DNA from: Campylobacter sp. 19-13652
GTDB lineage: Bacteria > Campylobacterota > Campylobacteria > Campylobacterales > Campylobacteraceae
DNA: 64,000 nucleotides
Direction: 5' to 3'
Assembly: GCF_019702925.1 (NCBI RefSeq)
Contig: NZ_AP024713.1
Location: forward strand, 434,001-498,000
The stretch's first letter is position 1. Every line of letters begins with the position of its first letter. Both the position numbers and the translations under genes were made by a program. The notes under the pieces were generated by a model that ran no database searches, had not been told where the DNA came from, and saw only the letters and a list, made by a program, of their open reading frames with translations. Of this stretch, positions 1-8,928 are shown piece by piece.

Positions 1-9
1 GGACAAAAT

Positions 10-324
10 ATGTCAAAATATGCTATTATCAAGCATTCTGGCAAGCAGTATAAAGTGAGCGAGGGCGAGTTTTTAAAGCTTGACCGCTTTGAAGCTGAGC
101 CAAAATCACAAGTCGAAGTTACCGAAGTGCTAGCACTTGGTGGCGATGAAACAAAGGTAGGTGCGCCGTTTGTAAGTGGTGCAAAAGTCGTCTTAGAAGT
201 AGTAAATCTAGGTAAAGATAAAAAAATCGTTATCTACAAAAAGCGAAGAAGAAAAGACTCAAAGCTTAAGCGAGGCTTTAGAAGACAATTCACTCGCGTA
301 AAAGTCGTAAGCATACAAGGTTAA
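10..324 (+). CDS. rplU: 50S ribosomal protein L21
   Basis: This 104-residue protein is ribosomal protein L21, which binds 23S rRNA in the large subunit. The N-terminal block with [10 protein letters not shown] and the basic C-terminal half ([16 protein letters not shown]) are typical, and the length fits the family. The ATG at 10 lies just after a weak GGACA ribosome binding site at the window edge. It is followed 10 bp later by rpmA, the usual L21-L27 pair, so the two are surely cotranscribed. Confidence 0.97.
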   Translation: MSKYAIIKHSGKQYKVSEGEFLKLDRFEAEPKSQVEVTEVLALGGDETKVGAPFVSGAKVVLEVVNLGKDKKIVIYKKRRRKDSKLKRGFRRQFTRVKVVSIQG

Positions 325-334
325 GGAGTAAGAT

Positions 335-589
335 ATGGCACACAAGAAAGGTCAAGGTTCAACCCAGAATAACCGAGATTCTATCGGACGACGCTTAGGC
401 GTTAAGAAATTTGGTGGCGAGTTCGTAAGAGCTGGTAATATCATAATCCGCCAGCGTGGCACTGCTACTCACGCAGGAAACGGCGTGGGAATGGGAAAAG
501 ATCACACTATCTTTGCTCTTATTGACGGCTACGTGAAATTTGAAAGAAAAGACAAAAACCGCAAGAAAGTTTCTGTCTATCCAGCGTAA
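335..589 (+). CDS. rpmA: 50S ribosomal protein L27
   Basis: This 84-residue protein is ribosomal protein L27, whose N-terminal tail reaches the peptidyl transferase centre. [16 protein letters not shown] at the start and the [20 protein letters not shown] block are diagnostic. The N-terminus begins directly at MAHKKG, with no cleaved extension of the kind seen in Firmicutes. A good ribosome binding site (AAGGAG) lies a few bases upstream. It forms an operon with rplU and is followed by a terminator hairpin. Confidence 0.97.
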   Translation: MAHKKGQGSTQNNRDSIGRRLGVKKFGGEFVRAGNIIIRQRGTATHAGNGVGMGKDHTIFALIDGYVKFERKDKNRKKVSVYPA

Positions 590-606
590 TTTCGCTGGGC
601 TTTATG

Positions 607-647
607 GTGGATTGCCTGCGTAAAATGGGTGGCTAATCCACGTTTTT
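607..647 (+). terminator. Rho-independent terminator after rpmA
   Basis: GTGGATT at 607-613 pairs with AATCCAC at 635-641; inside it GCC can pair with GGC with one bulged base. The stem is followed by GTTTTT. It lies 18 bp after the rpmA stop and explains the end of the rplU-rpmA transcript. Confidence 0.75.
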
Positions 648-754
648 ATCTTTTGCAAGCCTACTAAAAGCTTGCTTTTTAAATCCTACTTTGAGCCTTT
701 GTAAAGCAAATTTACAAGCGGTCTTAAAATCCAAAATAAATTTAAAGGCATTTT

Positions 755-823
755 ATGGGTAGTGCGATTTTAACCATACTCATAATAGGCGTCATTGTCT
801 ATATTATGAAAAAGCGAGGCTGA
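755..823 (+). CDS. Possible 22-residue single-span membrane peptide
   Basis: A short reading frame encodes MGSAILTILIIGVIVYIMKK plus RG. It has one continuous hydrophobic stretch of about 16 residues and ends in a positively charged KKRG, the layout of small bacterial membrane peptides. AAAGGC at about 745-750 could serve as a ribosome binding site. No homolog is recognised, and a frame this short can occur by chance, so it is only a candidate. Confidence 0.3.
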   Translation: MGSAILTILIIGVIVYIMKKRG

Positions 824-1303
824 CTATCTTGCTAGGTGCTAGGCTAGCACAAATTTGATGTATTTTGGGTTTTGTCTTTATTTTTGATGAGTATTTTTTT
901 GCTATTAGCGTTTTAAAGTAATTGTGCCGCACTAAGATATTTTGTATTTATAATGTGTAATAAATTATGATTTTGGATTATTTGGTTATTTTTTAATGCA
1001 AGATGGGTTAGAAAAAGTCATAAAATAATCACCAAAAATGTCTCTAGACCATGCAAGTAAAAGGGATTATTTCCAGCTTGGGTTATCTAGTAGGAATAGA
1101 GCATAAATCAGTGAGCCTGATTTTGCTTGTTAAGATAAATTTAAAAGGCATGTATTTTAACATACTACATTTACTTTTAATTTCAAAATTCTAAACGCAA
1201 AAATCTCTAATTTTTTTGTTGGATTTGATGGGACTAAAGGCTAACAAGTACCTTTTTTATACAAGCTAGGATCAGACTACAATTTAAATTTAATAATTAT
1301 TTA
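824..1303. other. Spacer without recognised genes
   Basis: About 480 bp of AT-rich sequence between the rpmA terminator region and the obgE promoter. I see no reading frame with a convincing start and ribosome binding site, no tRNA and no repeat array. In C. jejuni, as I recall, this interval is short, so this may hold remnants of a lost gene, but nothing can be named. Confidence 0.5.
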
Positions 1304-1305
1304 GA

Positions 1306-1311
1306 TATAAT
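1306..1311 (+). promoter_or_regulatory. Predicted -10 box of the obgE promoter
   Basis: TATAAT sits in the context agaTATAATct, 29 bp before the obgE start. Campylobacter sigma-70 promoters usually show only this extended -10 and a T-rich upstream stretch, which fits the sequence here. Confidence 0.55.
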
Positions 1312-1340
1312 CTAGCAAAAACTAAATTTGGACTTAAAGT

Positions 1341-2384
1341 ATGTTTATAGATAGCGTGAGTTTTAGGGTCTCATCAGGGCACGGCGGTGCTGGTGCGGTG
1401 AGCTTTCGGCGTGAGAAGCACGTCATAATGGGCGGACCAGACGGCGGTGACGGCGGTGACGGCGGTGATGTGTATTTTTTAGTGGATAATAACACCCACA
1501 CCCTAGCCGCATACAAGGGCAAACGCCACCTAAAGGCTCAGAATGGCGAAGCTGGTATGCCAAAGCGAATGACTGGTAAAAAGGGCGAGAGCCTAACGCT
1601 CGTCGTCCCACCTGGTACGGCTGTGTATGACGCTGATAGCGGCGAGCTTTTGGCGGATTTGACCCAGCAGGGGCAAAGAGTGCTATTTTTAAAAGGTGGC
1701 AAGGGTGGGCTAGGCAACACCCACTTTAAAACTTCGGTTAATCAAGCCCCCCAGCACGCTCAGCCAGGCCTGCCTGAGGAGAGCGTAAATGTCAGGCTTG
1801 AATTAAAGCTAATTGCTGATGTGGGGCTTGTGGGCTTTCCAAATGTGGGCAAAAGCACGCTCATTTCGACTATTTCAAATGCCAAGCCGCAGATTGCAAA
1901 TTATGAATTTACCACGCTCACGCCAAAGCTGGGGCTTGTCGAAGTCGATGAGTATAGTGGCTTTATTATGGCGGACATTCCTGGTATTATCGAGGGTGCG
2001 AGCGACGGCAGGGGGCTTGGAATTCAGTTTTTAAAGCATATCGAACGCACTAAAGTGCTGCTTTATATGATAGATTTGGCTAATTACAGAGAGCTGGGTG
2101 AGCAGTATGCGACGCTAAAAAGCGAAGTGCAGAAATTTTCACCCCTGCTTGCCACTCGTCGCTACGCCATAGCCCTTACTAGGGCTGATGCCTGCGATGA
2201 TATGGGCAAGGTGGCGGAGTTTATCGCTGGCTTGGGGCTTGGCGATGGTGGTGAGTATTTGCAGGATATTTATGAGTATGATGAGAGCTTGCCGTTTTTT
2301 GTGCTGCCTATCTCATCGGCGACTGGCGAGAATATTTCTAGGCTTAAATTTGAGCTTTTAAAGCTGGTTAAGGACGAGCAGTGA
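1341..2384 (+). CDS. obgE: GTPase ObgE/CgtA
   Basis: This is the essential ribosome-associated GTPase Obg, with a role in late 50S assembly and stress control. Residues 1 to about 157 form the glycine-rich Obg fold ([22 protein letters not shown]). The G domain follows, with the P-loop GFPNVGKST near residue 165, DIPG as G3, TRAD in place of the usual NKxD, and SSATG as G5. At 347 residues it is normal in length. The stop overlaps the GTG start of fmt, so translation is probably coupled. Confidence 0.96.
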   Translation: MFIDSVSFRVSSGHGGAGAVSFRREKHVIMGGPDGGDGGDGGDVYFLVDNNTHTLAAYKGKRHLKAQNGEAGMPKRMTGKKGESLTLVVPPGTAVYDADSGELLADLTQQGQRVLFLKGGKGGLGNTHFKTSVNQAPQHAQPGLPEESVNVRLELKLIADVGLVGFPNVGKSTLISTISNAKPQIANYEFTTLTPKLGLVEVDEYSGFIMADIPGIIEGASDGRGLGIQFLKHIERTKVLLYMIDLANYRELGEQYATLKSEVQKFSPLLATRRYAIALTRADACDDMGKVAEFIAGLGLGDGGEYLQDIYEYDESLPFFVLPISSATGENISRLKFELLKLVKDEQ

Positions 2385-3343
2385 GAGTCGTTTTTATGGG
2401 CACGCCTGAGTATGCCACGAGCGTGCTAAAGGCGTTAAATGAGTGCGAGCAGGTCGAGCTTGTGGGCGTTTTTACCCGCCCTGATAAGCCAGTCGGACGC
2501 AAGCAAATCCTAACCCCACCGCACGTTAAGGCGTGGGTTTTAAATAGCGGGCTAAACGTGCCTATTTTTCAGCCACGCACGCTAAAGGATGAGAGCGTCC
2601 AAGCCGAGATTAGTGGGCTAAAGCCTGATTTTATCGTCGTGGCGGCTTATGGGCAGATTTTACCGCAGGCCGTGCTTGACATCGCACCTTGTATAAATTT
2701 ACACGCTAGCATTTTGCCAAAATATCGTGGCGCAAGCCCCATTCAGGCTGCGATAATGGCTGGCGAGAGCGAGACTGGCGTAACGGCTATGCTAATGGAC
2801 GCTGGGCTTGACACTGGCGATATGCTGGGCTTTGTGCGGACTGGCTGCGTGGATAAAATGGCGGCTGAGCTTTTTGGCGAGCTGGCTAGTTTGGCTGGCA
2901 GGCTGGCTGTGGATACGCTTTTAAGCTTTAAATCCATCACGCCTATTGCTCAGGACAATGCCGCCGCGTCGCATTGTGCGAAGATAAAAAAGGAGCTGGG
3001 GCTTGTTAGCTTTAGCGAGAGTGCAAAGGTGATTTGGGATAAATTTAGAGCGCTCACGCCTTGGCCTGGGCTGTTTTTGGGTAGTGGGCTAAAGCTGCTT
3101 GAGCTTGAGCTAGCTAGCAGCGGGGAAGGCGGAGTGGCTAGCGATAGCGACACAAGCGAGCCTAACGCAAAAAGCACGGCAAAGCCTGGCGAGATAGTGG
3201 CGGCTCAAAATGACGGCGTCATCGTGGCTTGTGGCAGTGGCGAGCTAAGGCTAAAAGTGGTGCAAGCCGCTGGTAAAAAGCCTGTGAGTGCGAAAGATTA
3301 TATAAACGGCAAAAGGCTAGGCGTTGGAAATCAAATTTATTGA
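2381..3343 (+). CDS. fmt: Methionyl-tRNA formyltransferase
   Basis: Fmt formylates the methionyl initiator tRNA using 10-formyl-tetrahydrofolate. The N-terminal formyltransferase domain carries MGTPEYA and the active-site block [17 protein letters not shown] (Asn/His/Asp type family), and the C-terminal domain begins with the [12 protein letters not shown] stretch. It has 320 residues. It starts with GTG inside the obgE stop (GTGA) and its 3' end overlaps the birA start by 20 bp. In C. jejuni I recall proB between obgE and fmt; here there is no space for it. Confidence 0.95.
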   Translation: MRVVFMGTPEYATSVLKALNECEQVELVGVFTRPDKPVGRKQILTPPHVKAWVLNSGLNVPIFQPRTLKDESVQAEISGLKPDFIVVAAYGQILPQAVLDIAPCINLHASILPKYRGASPIQAAIMAGESETGVTAMLMDAGLDTGDMLGFVRTGCVDKMAAELFGELASLAGRLAVDTLLSFKSITPIAQDNAAASHCAKIKKELGLVSFSESAKVIWDKFRALTPWPGLFLGSGLKLLELELASSGEGGVASDSDTSEPNAKSTAKPGEIVAAQNDGVIVACGSGELRLKVVQAAGKKPVSAKDYINGKRLGVGNQIY

Positions 3344-3959
3344 TGAGTGCAGCTCAACGCACCTTTGCCTAATAGACGCGCTGAAGCAGGGCGAGATCGT
3401 AGTGCCTGTGGCACTTTGTGCGAAGTCGCAAACAAATGGGGTTGGAAGTCGAGGAAATAGCTGGCAAAGCTTGGCTGGAGGGCTATTTTTGTCTATGGCG
3501 GTAGATAAAAATAGCCTACCAAAGGATCTGCCTATGGTTTCTATAGCGATTTATTTTGCTATGGTGATTAAGCAAATTTTATCGAGCCACGGTTCGCTTG
3601 TATGGGTGAAATGGCCAAATGATCTTTATGTTAATGATAAAAAGGTTGGTGGGCTTATCAGCACTTTTGTGGGAGATTATTGCGTTATAAGCGTTGGTAT
3701 AAATTTATGCCTTGCTCCAAACGACGCCTCGTCACTTGATATAGATATGGATGCTGATTTATTGGCTTTAAAGATATGTGGTAGTTTTGATTTTCTTCCT
3801 AGCTGGGGGGATATTTTTACTCTTTTTAAGGCCGAATTTGAAAAAAGCCGTGCGTTTTGTTCGCATGCTAAGAGTAGGGTGTATGACCTTTCTTGTGCGG
3901 AGTTGTTAAATGACGGTTCGTTAAAAATAGGAGATGAGCGAATCTATTCGCTAAGATAA
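3324..3959 (+). CDS. birA: Biotin--[acetyl-CoA-carboxylase] ligase
   Basis: This is a 211-residue biotin protein ligase that attaches biotin to the carboxyl carrier protein of acetyl-CoA carboxylase. The biotinyl-AMP binding loop GSRGNSW and the KWPNDLYVNDKKVGG block are clear. It has no N-terminal helix-turn-helix, so it is the ligase-only type and should not act as a repressor. Translation begins at TTG within the end of fmt, which is also the only start that keeps the conserved N-terminal strand. Confidence 0.93.
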   Translation: MEIKFIDECSSTHLCLIDALKQGEIVVPVALCAKSQTNGVGSRGNSWQSLAGGLFLSMAVDKNSLPKDLPMVSIAIYFAMVIKQILSSHGSLVWVKWPNDLYVNDKKVGGLISTFVGDYCVISVGINLCLAPNDASSLDIDMDADLLALKICGSFDFLPSWGDIFTLFKAEFEKSRAFCSHAKSRVYDLSCAELLNDGSLKIGDERIYSLR

Positions 3960-3962
3960 ATT

Positions 3963-5099
3963 ATGAAAAAAATAGAACAATTACGACACAATATGACATC
4001 GCTAAAATCAGAGTTATCTCATATAATATCTACAAATAAGCTTTTTAGCATAAAGCAGGGTGTTACTGTTTTTATGCTATTTTTCTCTTTTTTGATACTT
4101 TTATTTACGATTTTATATATTAAATTTAATGAGTACGACTCAGCAATCGTCTCTGGAGTATCATTCTTTCTTACATATTATCTAATCATAAGCAGATATA
4201 ATAGCCCAAACTACGCTAAAGTCTTAGTAGGATGGTTTTATATTTTTATATTTTCTCTTAGTGTTGTGCTTATTATGCTTTTTGGTTGGCAGAGCGGAGG
4301 TGCTCTTTTTATTATTACATTGATGAGCTTTAATTACTTTTTAAGTATTAATAATAAATATAGAGTTATTGCTATAGCATTAGCTGAGGTGCTATTTTAT
4401 GTGCCATTTTTTTATTTTTGTTTTGAGTATTTGCCAAATGGAATATACACTCCAAGCAGTGATTTTCTTACATTTTTATTTTTACTTATTTGTTTTTCAA
4501 ATTTTGCAGGGCTTATGTTTTGTGTATTTTTATATTCTTGTATAGTTTCAAATTCTATTAAAAAGTTAGAAAGCGAGAACGAAGACCTAGCAAACAGAGC
4601 AAAGTATGACTATCTCACAGGACTGCTTAATAGACGCACTATAGAGGAGCTTATTGCTCTTGAAAATCTCCAAAAACGTGGAGTAAACTCATTTGCTTTA
4701 ATCATCGGCGATGTTGACCATTTTAAACAGATAAATGATACATATAGCCATGATTGTGGGGATTTGGTGCTTAAGCAAATAGCTAAGAATTTGTTAAAAA
4801 CTTTTAGAGTAAGTGATAAAGTCTGTCGCTGGGGTGGAGAGGAGTTTATGGTTTTTTGCGAAAATGTAACATTTGAGCATGCCCATATTCTGCTAGAACG
4901 TACTAGAAAAAATATCCTGTCTCAAAAGATAAGCTATGAAGAGGAGTTTGTGCAAGTATCTATAACATTTGGTGCGGTCTTTTGTGATGATTTGTCAAAA
5001 TATAATAAAGCAGAGCTTATAAAGCAGGCTGATTTGCTCCTTTATGAGGGTAAAAAGCAAGGTAGAAATCGCGTAGTATTTAAAAGGGCAAATCTATGA
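3963..5099 (+). CDS. Membrane diguanylate cyclase (GGDEF) 1
   Basis: This 378-residue protein has about six membrane spans in residues 30-200, a short linker helix and a C-terminal GGDEF domain. The catalytic loop reads RWGGEEF and the substrate-binding stretch DVDHFKQINDTY is intact, so it is probably an active diguanylate cyclase making cyclic di-GMP. RVSD lies five residues before GGEEF, the position of the RxxD product-inhibition site. The membrane part matches no sensor domain that I can name. It follows birA by 3 bp and overlaps the next cyclase by 4 bp. Confidence 0.85.
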   Translation: MKKIEQLRHNMTSLKSELSHIISTNKLFSIKQGVTVFMLFFSFLILLFTILYIKFNEYDSAIVSGVSFFLTYYLIISRYNSPNYAKVLVGWFYIFIFSLSVVLIMLFGWQSGGALFIITLMSFNYFLSINNKYRVIAIALAEVLFYVPFFYFCFEYLPNGIYTPSSDFLTFLFLLICFSNFAGLMFCVFLYSCIVSNSIKKLESENEDLANRAKYDYLTGLLNRRTIEELIALENLQKRGVNSFALIIGDVDHFKQINDTYSHDCGDLVLKQIAKNLLKTFRVSDKVCRWGGEEFMVFCENVTFEHAHILLERTRKNILSQKISYEEEFVQVSITFGAVFCDDLSKYNKAELIKQADLLLYEGKKQGRNRVVFKRANL

Positions 5100-6196
5100 A
5101 CTACATAGCAACGCATAGCTTTGGCGCTCGAAACGCTAGAAAAACTCATGTTATAGCCACTATGGTTTTAATGCTCATTCATATTGTTTTTGTGGTTTTA
5201 TTTGCCTTTACGGGGATTAAATTTTTAGCCAACGTAAATCTAGTCTTAATAGTCATTTATGCGCTTGTAGCTGTTTTAGTGCATTTTGGGTATCTTGCGC
5301 TATCAGCTAGTATTTCTCATATTTTAATTATAGTTTACTCTTTTTTAAGCGTGCTGGTATTTGGCTGGGGGTATGGATTTGAATATTATATTTTTGGGCT
5401 ATTTTTATTATTGTTTTTTGATTCTAAAAGTATAACAAAAGCCGCATATTTAGTTAGCTTTTTTGAATTTTTACTATTTATAGGTCTTTATTTTTATACT
5501 AAGTTTTGTACTTTTGAGTTTGCAAAAGATATACTGCCTTATGATGTTGAGCATTGGCAAGGCTTGATGCTTGCTTTAAATTTATTTATAGTTTGCCTAT
5601 TTTTGACTGTGTATCAGCACCTTTTTAATATAGATGCAGATGTTAGGCTGATAGAGCTAAATACACAGAGAAATTATTATGAAAAGCTGGCGAATTATGA
5701 CTCATTAACAGGCGTATTAAATAGACACTCTTTTTCTCAAATTATCAAAAAAAGATACGAGAGTGATTATCCGCTAAAGACAGCAGTACTTGTAATAGAT
5801 ATAGACTTTTTTAAGCAGATTAACGATCGTTTTGGTCATGATAGAGGCGATAGTGTACTTATGCAGGTAGCAAATATCTTAAGTAGTATAGGCGGAGAGT
5901 CAAATTTAGTCTGTCGTTGGGGCGGAGAGGAGTTTGTTATGGATGTTTATGATGTCTTTAGCTCCGTACAACTACAAAAATATGCAGATTTTATCATATC
6001 ATCGGTTTTGGAGCATAACTTTGAAGGAATTTTAGAGCCTATAAGCGTAAGCATAGGTGGCTGTTTTAGTGCACGTACAAATTTAAGCGAGAACGATTAT
6101 TTTAATATGCTTCACATGGCAGATTTAAATTTATACGAATGCAAGACTTCTGGTAGAGGTATGGCAAAGGCGACTGATTTTACTAAACCAGAGTAA
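5096..6196 (+). CDS. Membrane diguanylate cyclase (GGDEF) 2
   Basis: A second membrane-anchored GGDEF protein of 366 residues, overlapping the first by ATGA. It has about six hydrophobic segments between residues 20 and 180 and a C-terminal cyclase domain with DIDFFKQINDRFGHD and RWGGEEF. Unlike its neighbour, it lacks the RxxD inhibition site (GESN occupies that position), so the pair may differ in feedback control. The architecture suggests a tandem duplication followed by divergence of the sensor part. Confidence 0.84.
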   Translation: MNYIATHSFGARNARKTHVIATMVLMLIHIVFVVLFAFTGIKFLANVNLVLIVIYALVAVLVHFGYLALSASISHILIIVYSFLSVLVFGWGYGFEYYIFGLFLLLFFDSKSITKAAYLVSFFEFLLFIGLYFYTKFCTFEFAKDILPYDVEHWQGLMLALNLFIVCLFLTVYQHLFNIDADVRLIELNTQRNYYEKLANYDSLTGVLNRHSFSQIIKKRYESDYPLKTAVLVIDIDFFKQINDRFGHDRGDSVLMQVANILSSIGGESNLVCRWGGEEFVMDVYDVFSSVQLQKYADFIISSVLEHNFEGILEPISVSIGGCFSARTNLSENDYFNMLHMADLNLYECKTSGRGMAKATDFTKPE

Positions 6197-6219
6197 ACTT
6201 TTATAAAGTAATTTTTTTG

Positions 6220-6225
6220 TAAAAT
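6220..6225 (+). promoter_or_regulatory. Predicted -10 box before parA
   Basis: TAAAAT lies in a T-rich context (ATTTTTTTGTAAAATAC) 28 bp before the parA start, in the 57 bp gap after the second cyclase. It suggests that parAB has its own promoter. Confidence 0.5.
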
Positions 6226-6253
6226 ACACTCTAATAAAACTTTAGGGAAAATT

Positions 6254-7036
6254 ATGTGTGAAGTCATAACGATAGCAAATCAAAAAGGCGGTGTAGGAAA
6301 AACAACCACTGCTGTAAATCTAGCCGCATCTCTTGCTGTTGCTGAAAAACGGGTACTTTTAATCGATATTGATCCACAGGCAAATGCAACCACTGGAATG
6401 GGTTTTAACAGAAGCGATTATGAGTACAACATCTACCACGTTTTAACAGGCAGAAAAAAGCTCTCTGATATAGTTTTAAAAACCGATATACCCACCCTTT
6501 TTCTAGCGCCTTCAAATTTGGGCTTAGTAGGCATAGAACAAGAACTAAGCGACAGAGGAAAAGAGCAAAAACTAATATTAAAGAACAAAATAAAAGAGGT
6601 TTTAAGCGATTATGACTTTATTATTATAGATAGTCCTCCAGCCCTAGGTTCAATCACTATTAACGCCCTAGGTGCAAGCGATAGCGTGATAATACCTATT
6701 CAATGCGAGTTTTACGCCCTTGAGGGACTTGCGTTAATCCTCAATACAGTAAAAGTAATAAAAAAGACCATTAATCCAAAGCTAAATATAAAAGGCTTTT
6801 TACCAACTATGTATAGCTCGCAAAATAATCTAGCTAAAGAGACCGTGGCAAATTTACGTCAGCATTTTAAACAAAAACTCTTTACAAGTAAGGGCAACAG
6901 CGATGACTTAGTCATCATACCGCGCAATGTAAAGCTTGCCGAAAGCCCTAGCTTTGGTAAACCCGTGATACTTTATGATATAAAATCTCCTGGCTCAATA
7001 GCCTATCAAAATTTAGCGCATTCAATTTTGGGGTAA
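6254..7036 (+). CDS. parA: Chromosome partitioning ATPase ParA/Soj
   Basis: ParA is a deviant Walker ATPase that moves ParB-bound origin regions during segregation. The N-terminus carries ITIANQKGGVGKTTTAVNLA with the deviant Walker A, and DIDPQ and DSPPALG follow as the A' and B motifs. It has 260 residues, typical of chromosomal Soj proteins without an extra N-terminal domain. It is followed 2 bp later by parB, and its place next to the atp operon is conserved in Campylobacter. Confidence 0.95.
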   Translation: MCEVITIANQKGGVGKTTTAVNLAASLAVAEKRVLLIDIDPQANATTGMGFNRSDYEYNIYHVLTGRKKLSDIVLKTDIPTLFLAPSNLGLVGIEQELSDRGKEQKLILKNKIKEVLSDYDFIIIDSPPALGSITINALGASDSVIIPIQCEFYALEGLALILNTVKVIKKTINPKLNIKGFLPTMYSSQNNLAKETVANLRQHFKQKLFTSKGNSDDLVIIPRNVKLAESPSFGKPVILYDIKSPGSIAYQNLAHSILG

Positions 7037-7038
7037 TT

Positions 7039-7902
7039 ATGGCTAAGAAATCTTTAGGAAAAATGCTAGATAGCGTATTAAATGACGTCGAGCAAGAATA
7101 TGAAAGGCAGTTTGATATATTAGGTATAGATATGGACGTGGTTAAGGAGATAGATATAGATGAGATCTCTGCAAATCCATACCAACCAAGAAAGCACTTT
7201 GACCCAGAGGCACTAGAGGAGCTAAGTCAAAGCATTAAAAAGCATGGGCTTATTCAGCCTATTATTGTAATTGCAAAGGATAATGGCTTTGTTCTAATAG
7301 CTGGAGAGAGGCGCTTAAGGGCTGCTAAAATGGCTGGGCTTGAGCGAATTCGTGCGGTTATAATGGAGGTTGGCGAGCAGAATATGCGCGAGCTGGCTCT
7401 TATTGAAAATATCCAAAGAGCCGATTTAAATCCTATAGAGCTTGCAAATTCGTACAAAGAGCTAATAAACGAGCATCAAATCACCCAAGAGGAACTTGCT
7501 GGTATAATACACAAATCACGCGCACAAATTACAAACACAATGCGTCTTTTAAGCCTGAGTAAAAATACACAACGCCTAATAGAGGAAGGTAGGCTTACGC
7601 AAGGGCATGCAAAGGTAATGGTTGGTTTAAACGCAAGCGATGAAAATGTAGTAGTGGATACCATATTGGGACAGAAGTTAAATGTAAGAGACACAGAGGC
7701 TCTTATAAAAAAGCTAAAATCCAATCCTAGTGAGAAAAAATCTCTAAATTTAATAGTAGATGAAAAATACTCAAAAAACTTAAACTTATTAAAAGATAAA
7801 CTTAATGAATTAAAAATAAATTCTAAGCTAAAAGGTAAAAAAATCGTCTTAGAATTTGAAAATTCGGATATTATTCTTACTTTTTTGAAAAAAATAAGTT
7901 AA
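7039..7902 (+). CDS. parB: Chromosome partitioning protein ParB
   Basis: ParB is the CTPase clamp that loads at parS and stimulates ParA. The ParB/Srx domain contains NPYQPRKHF and the GERRLRAAKMAGL box, followed by NIQRADLNPIELA and a helix-turn-helix (TQEELAGIIHKSRAQITNTM). The C-terminal part is the lysine-rich dimerisation region. At 287 residues it has family length. I saw no exact parS-like palindrome nearby, but I did not search exhaustively. Confidence 0.95.
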   Translation: MAKKSLGKMLDSVLNDVEQEYERQFDILGIDMDVVKEIDIDEISANPYQPRKHFDPEALEELSQSIKKHGLIQPIIVIAKDNGFVLIAGERRLRAAKMAGLERIRAVIMEVGEQNMRELALIENIQRADLNPIELANSYKELINEHQITQEELAGIIHKSRAQITNTMRLLSLSKNTQRLIEEGRLTQGHAKVMVGLNASDENVVVDTILGQKLNVRDTEALIKKLKSNPSEKKSLNLIVDEKYSKNLNLLKDKLNELKINSKLKGKKIVLEFENSDIILTFLKKIS

Positions 7903-7930
7903 ATTTATTTTAAATTTTTATTTTTTATTG

Positions 7931-7936
7931 TACAAT
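7931..7936 (+). promoter_or_regulatory. Predicted -10 box of the ATP synthase operon
   Basis: TACAAT follows a run of Ts 41 bp before atpF'. It is the only promoter-like box in the 75 bp gap between parB and the ATP synthase genes; an AAAGGAG ribosome binding site follows just before the start. Confidence 0.5.
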
Positions 7937-7977
7937 CCAAAGACAAATGACATTAATTTTTTTCAAAAGGAGAGTAG

Positions 7978-8400
7978 ATGCTAGAAATACATACCGATTT
8001 GATGGTATTTACGGCTATTGTCTTCCTAGCTCTTATCTATCTTTTAAACACGATGCTTTATAAGCCTATGCTTAAATTTATGGACGATAGAGAGCACTCT
8101 ATAAGATCTAGTGAAAAAAGCATAGCGTCTACGGCGGGTGATTTAAGCATTACCGAGTCCGAGATAGAAGCAGTCTTGTCAAAAGCTAGAGAAGAGGCGG
8201 CGAGAATAAAGTCTGATGCTTTAAATCTTGCTAAGGAAGAAGCAGACAAACAGATAGCTGCTAAAAGGGCTGAGTTGGAGGCAAAATATAGTGAGTTTAG
8301 CGCCCAACTAGCCACTAAAAGAACCGAGCTAAAGTCTAGCTTAGAGTCTCAAGCGCCAGAGTTTAAATCTGCTTTACTTGTCAAACTGGCAAAAATTTAA
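7978..8400 (+). CDS. atpF': ATP synthase F0 subunit b'
   Basis: This is one of two b-type stator subunits. Residues 10-30 form one membrane span (FTAIVFLALIYLLNTMLYKP), and the remaining 110 residues are a charged, alanine-rich helix predicted as coiled coil. The family uses it as half of the b/b' peripheral stalk. A strong AAAAGGAG site precedes the ATG. It opens an operon in the order b', b, delta, alpha, gamma, beta, epsilon; subunits a and c are not here, as is usual in Campylobacterota. Confidence 0.92.
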   Translation: MLEIHTDLMVFTAIVFLALIYLLNTMLYKPMLKFMDDREHSIRSSEKSIASTAGDLSITESEIEAVLSKAREEAARIKSDALNLAKEEADKQIAAKRAELEAKYSEFSAQLATKRTELKSSLESQAPEFKSALLVKLAKI

Positions 8401-8409
8401 GGAGAGATA

Positions 8410-8928
8410 ATGAGAGGTATTTTACTGTTTCTTATCCCAGCTTTTGCGATTGCGTCTACTTCCGCGGATGCTGCGCACAATCCAGACTATGATATAGTCG
8501 AGAGGATTATAAACTTTGTTATATTTTTCTCTATACTTTATTATTTAGCGGCAAAACCGTTAAAGGCGCTTTATCAGTCTAGGATAGACTCTATTGCTGG
8601 CAGGCTTAAAAGTACAGAGGAAAAGCTAAAGGCTTCAAATTCTAAAAAAGAGGAGGCTCTGCGTCGTTTGCAAAATGCAAAAACCTCTGCAGCTGAGCTT
8701 GTTGAGATGGCTAAAAAAGAGACGGAACTTATCCGCGATAAAGTAGCCAAAGAGACGCAGGCTGAGATAGAGAGTATGCAAAGAAGCTTTGACGCTTCCT
8801 GTGAATTTGAGACTAGAAGAATGTCAAAAACCGTTGTTAGCGAGGTGTTAGATGACGTGTTAGACCCTAAAAATTTGCAAATCGAACAAAAAGAGCTTAT
8901 AAATATAATACTTAAGAAGGTTAGCTAA
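8410..8928 (+). CDS. atpF: ATP synthase F0 subunit b
   Basis: The second stator subunit, 172 residues. A signal-like hydrophobic N-terminus (MRGILLFLIPAFAIA) is followed by a membrane span at about 32-50 (RIINFVIFFSILYYLAAKPL) and a long amphipathic helix. The extra N-terminal segment is a feature I recall from other Campylobacterota AtpF proteins. Its stop overlaps the atpH start by one base. Confidence 0.92.
   Translation: MRGILLFLIPAFAIASTSADAAHNPDYDIVERIINFVIFFSILYYLAAKPLKALYQSRIDSIAGRLKSTEEKLKASNSKKEEALRRLQNAKTSAAELVEMAKKETELIRDKVAKETQAEIESMQRSFDASCEFETRRMSKTVVSEVLDDVLDPKNLQIEQKELINIILKKVS

Noticed and set aside
966-992. Possible third copy of the 36 bp inverted-repeat core (TTTGGATTATTTGGTTATT)
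   Set aside because: Only about 18 bases agree, with a gap, in very AT-rich sequence; the flanks do not match.
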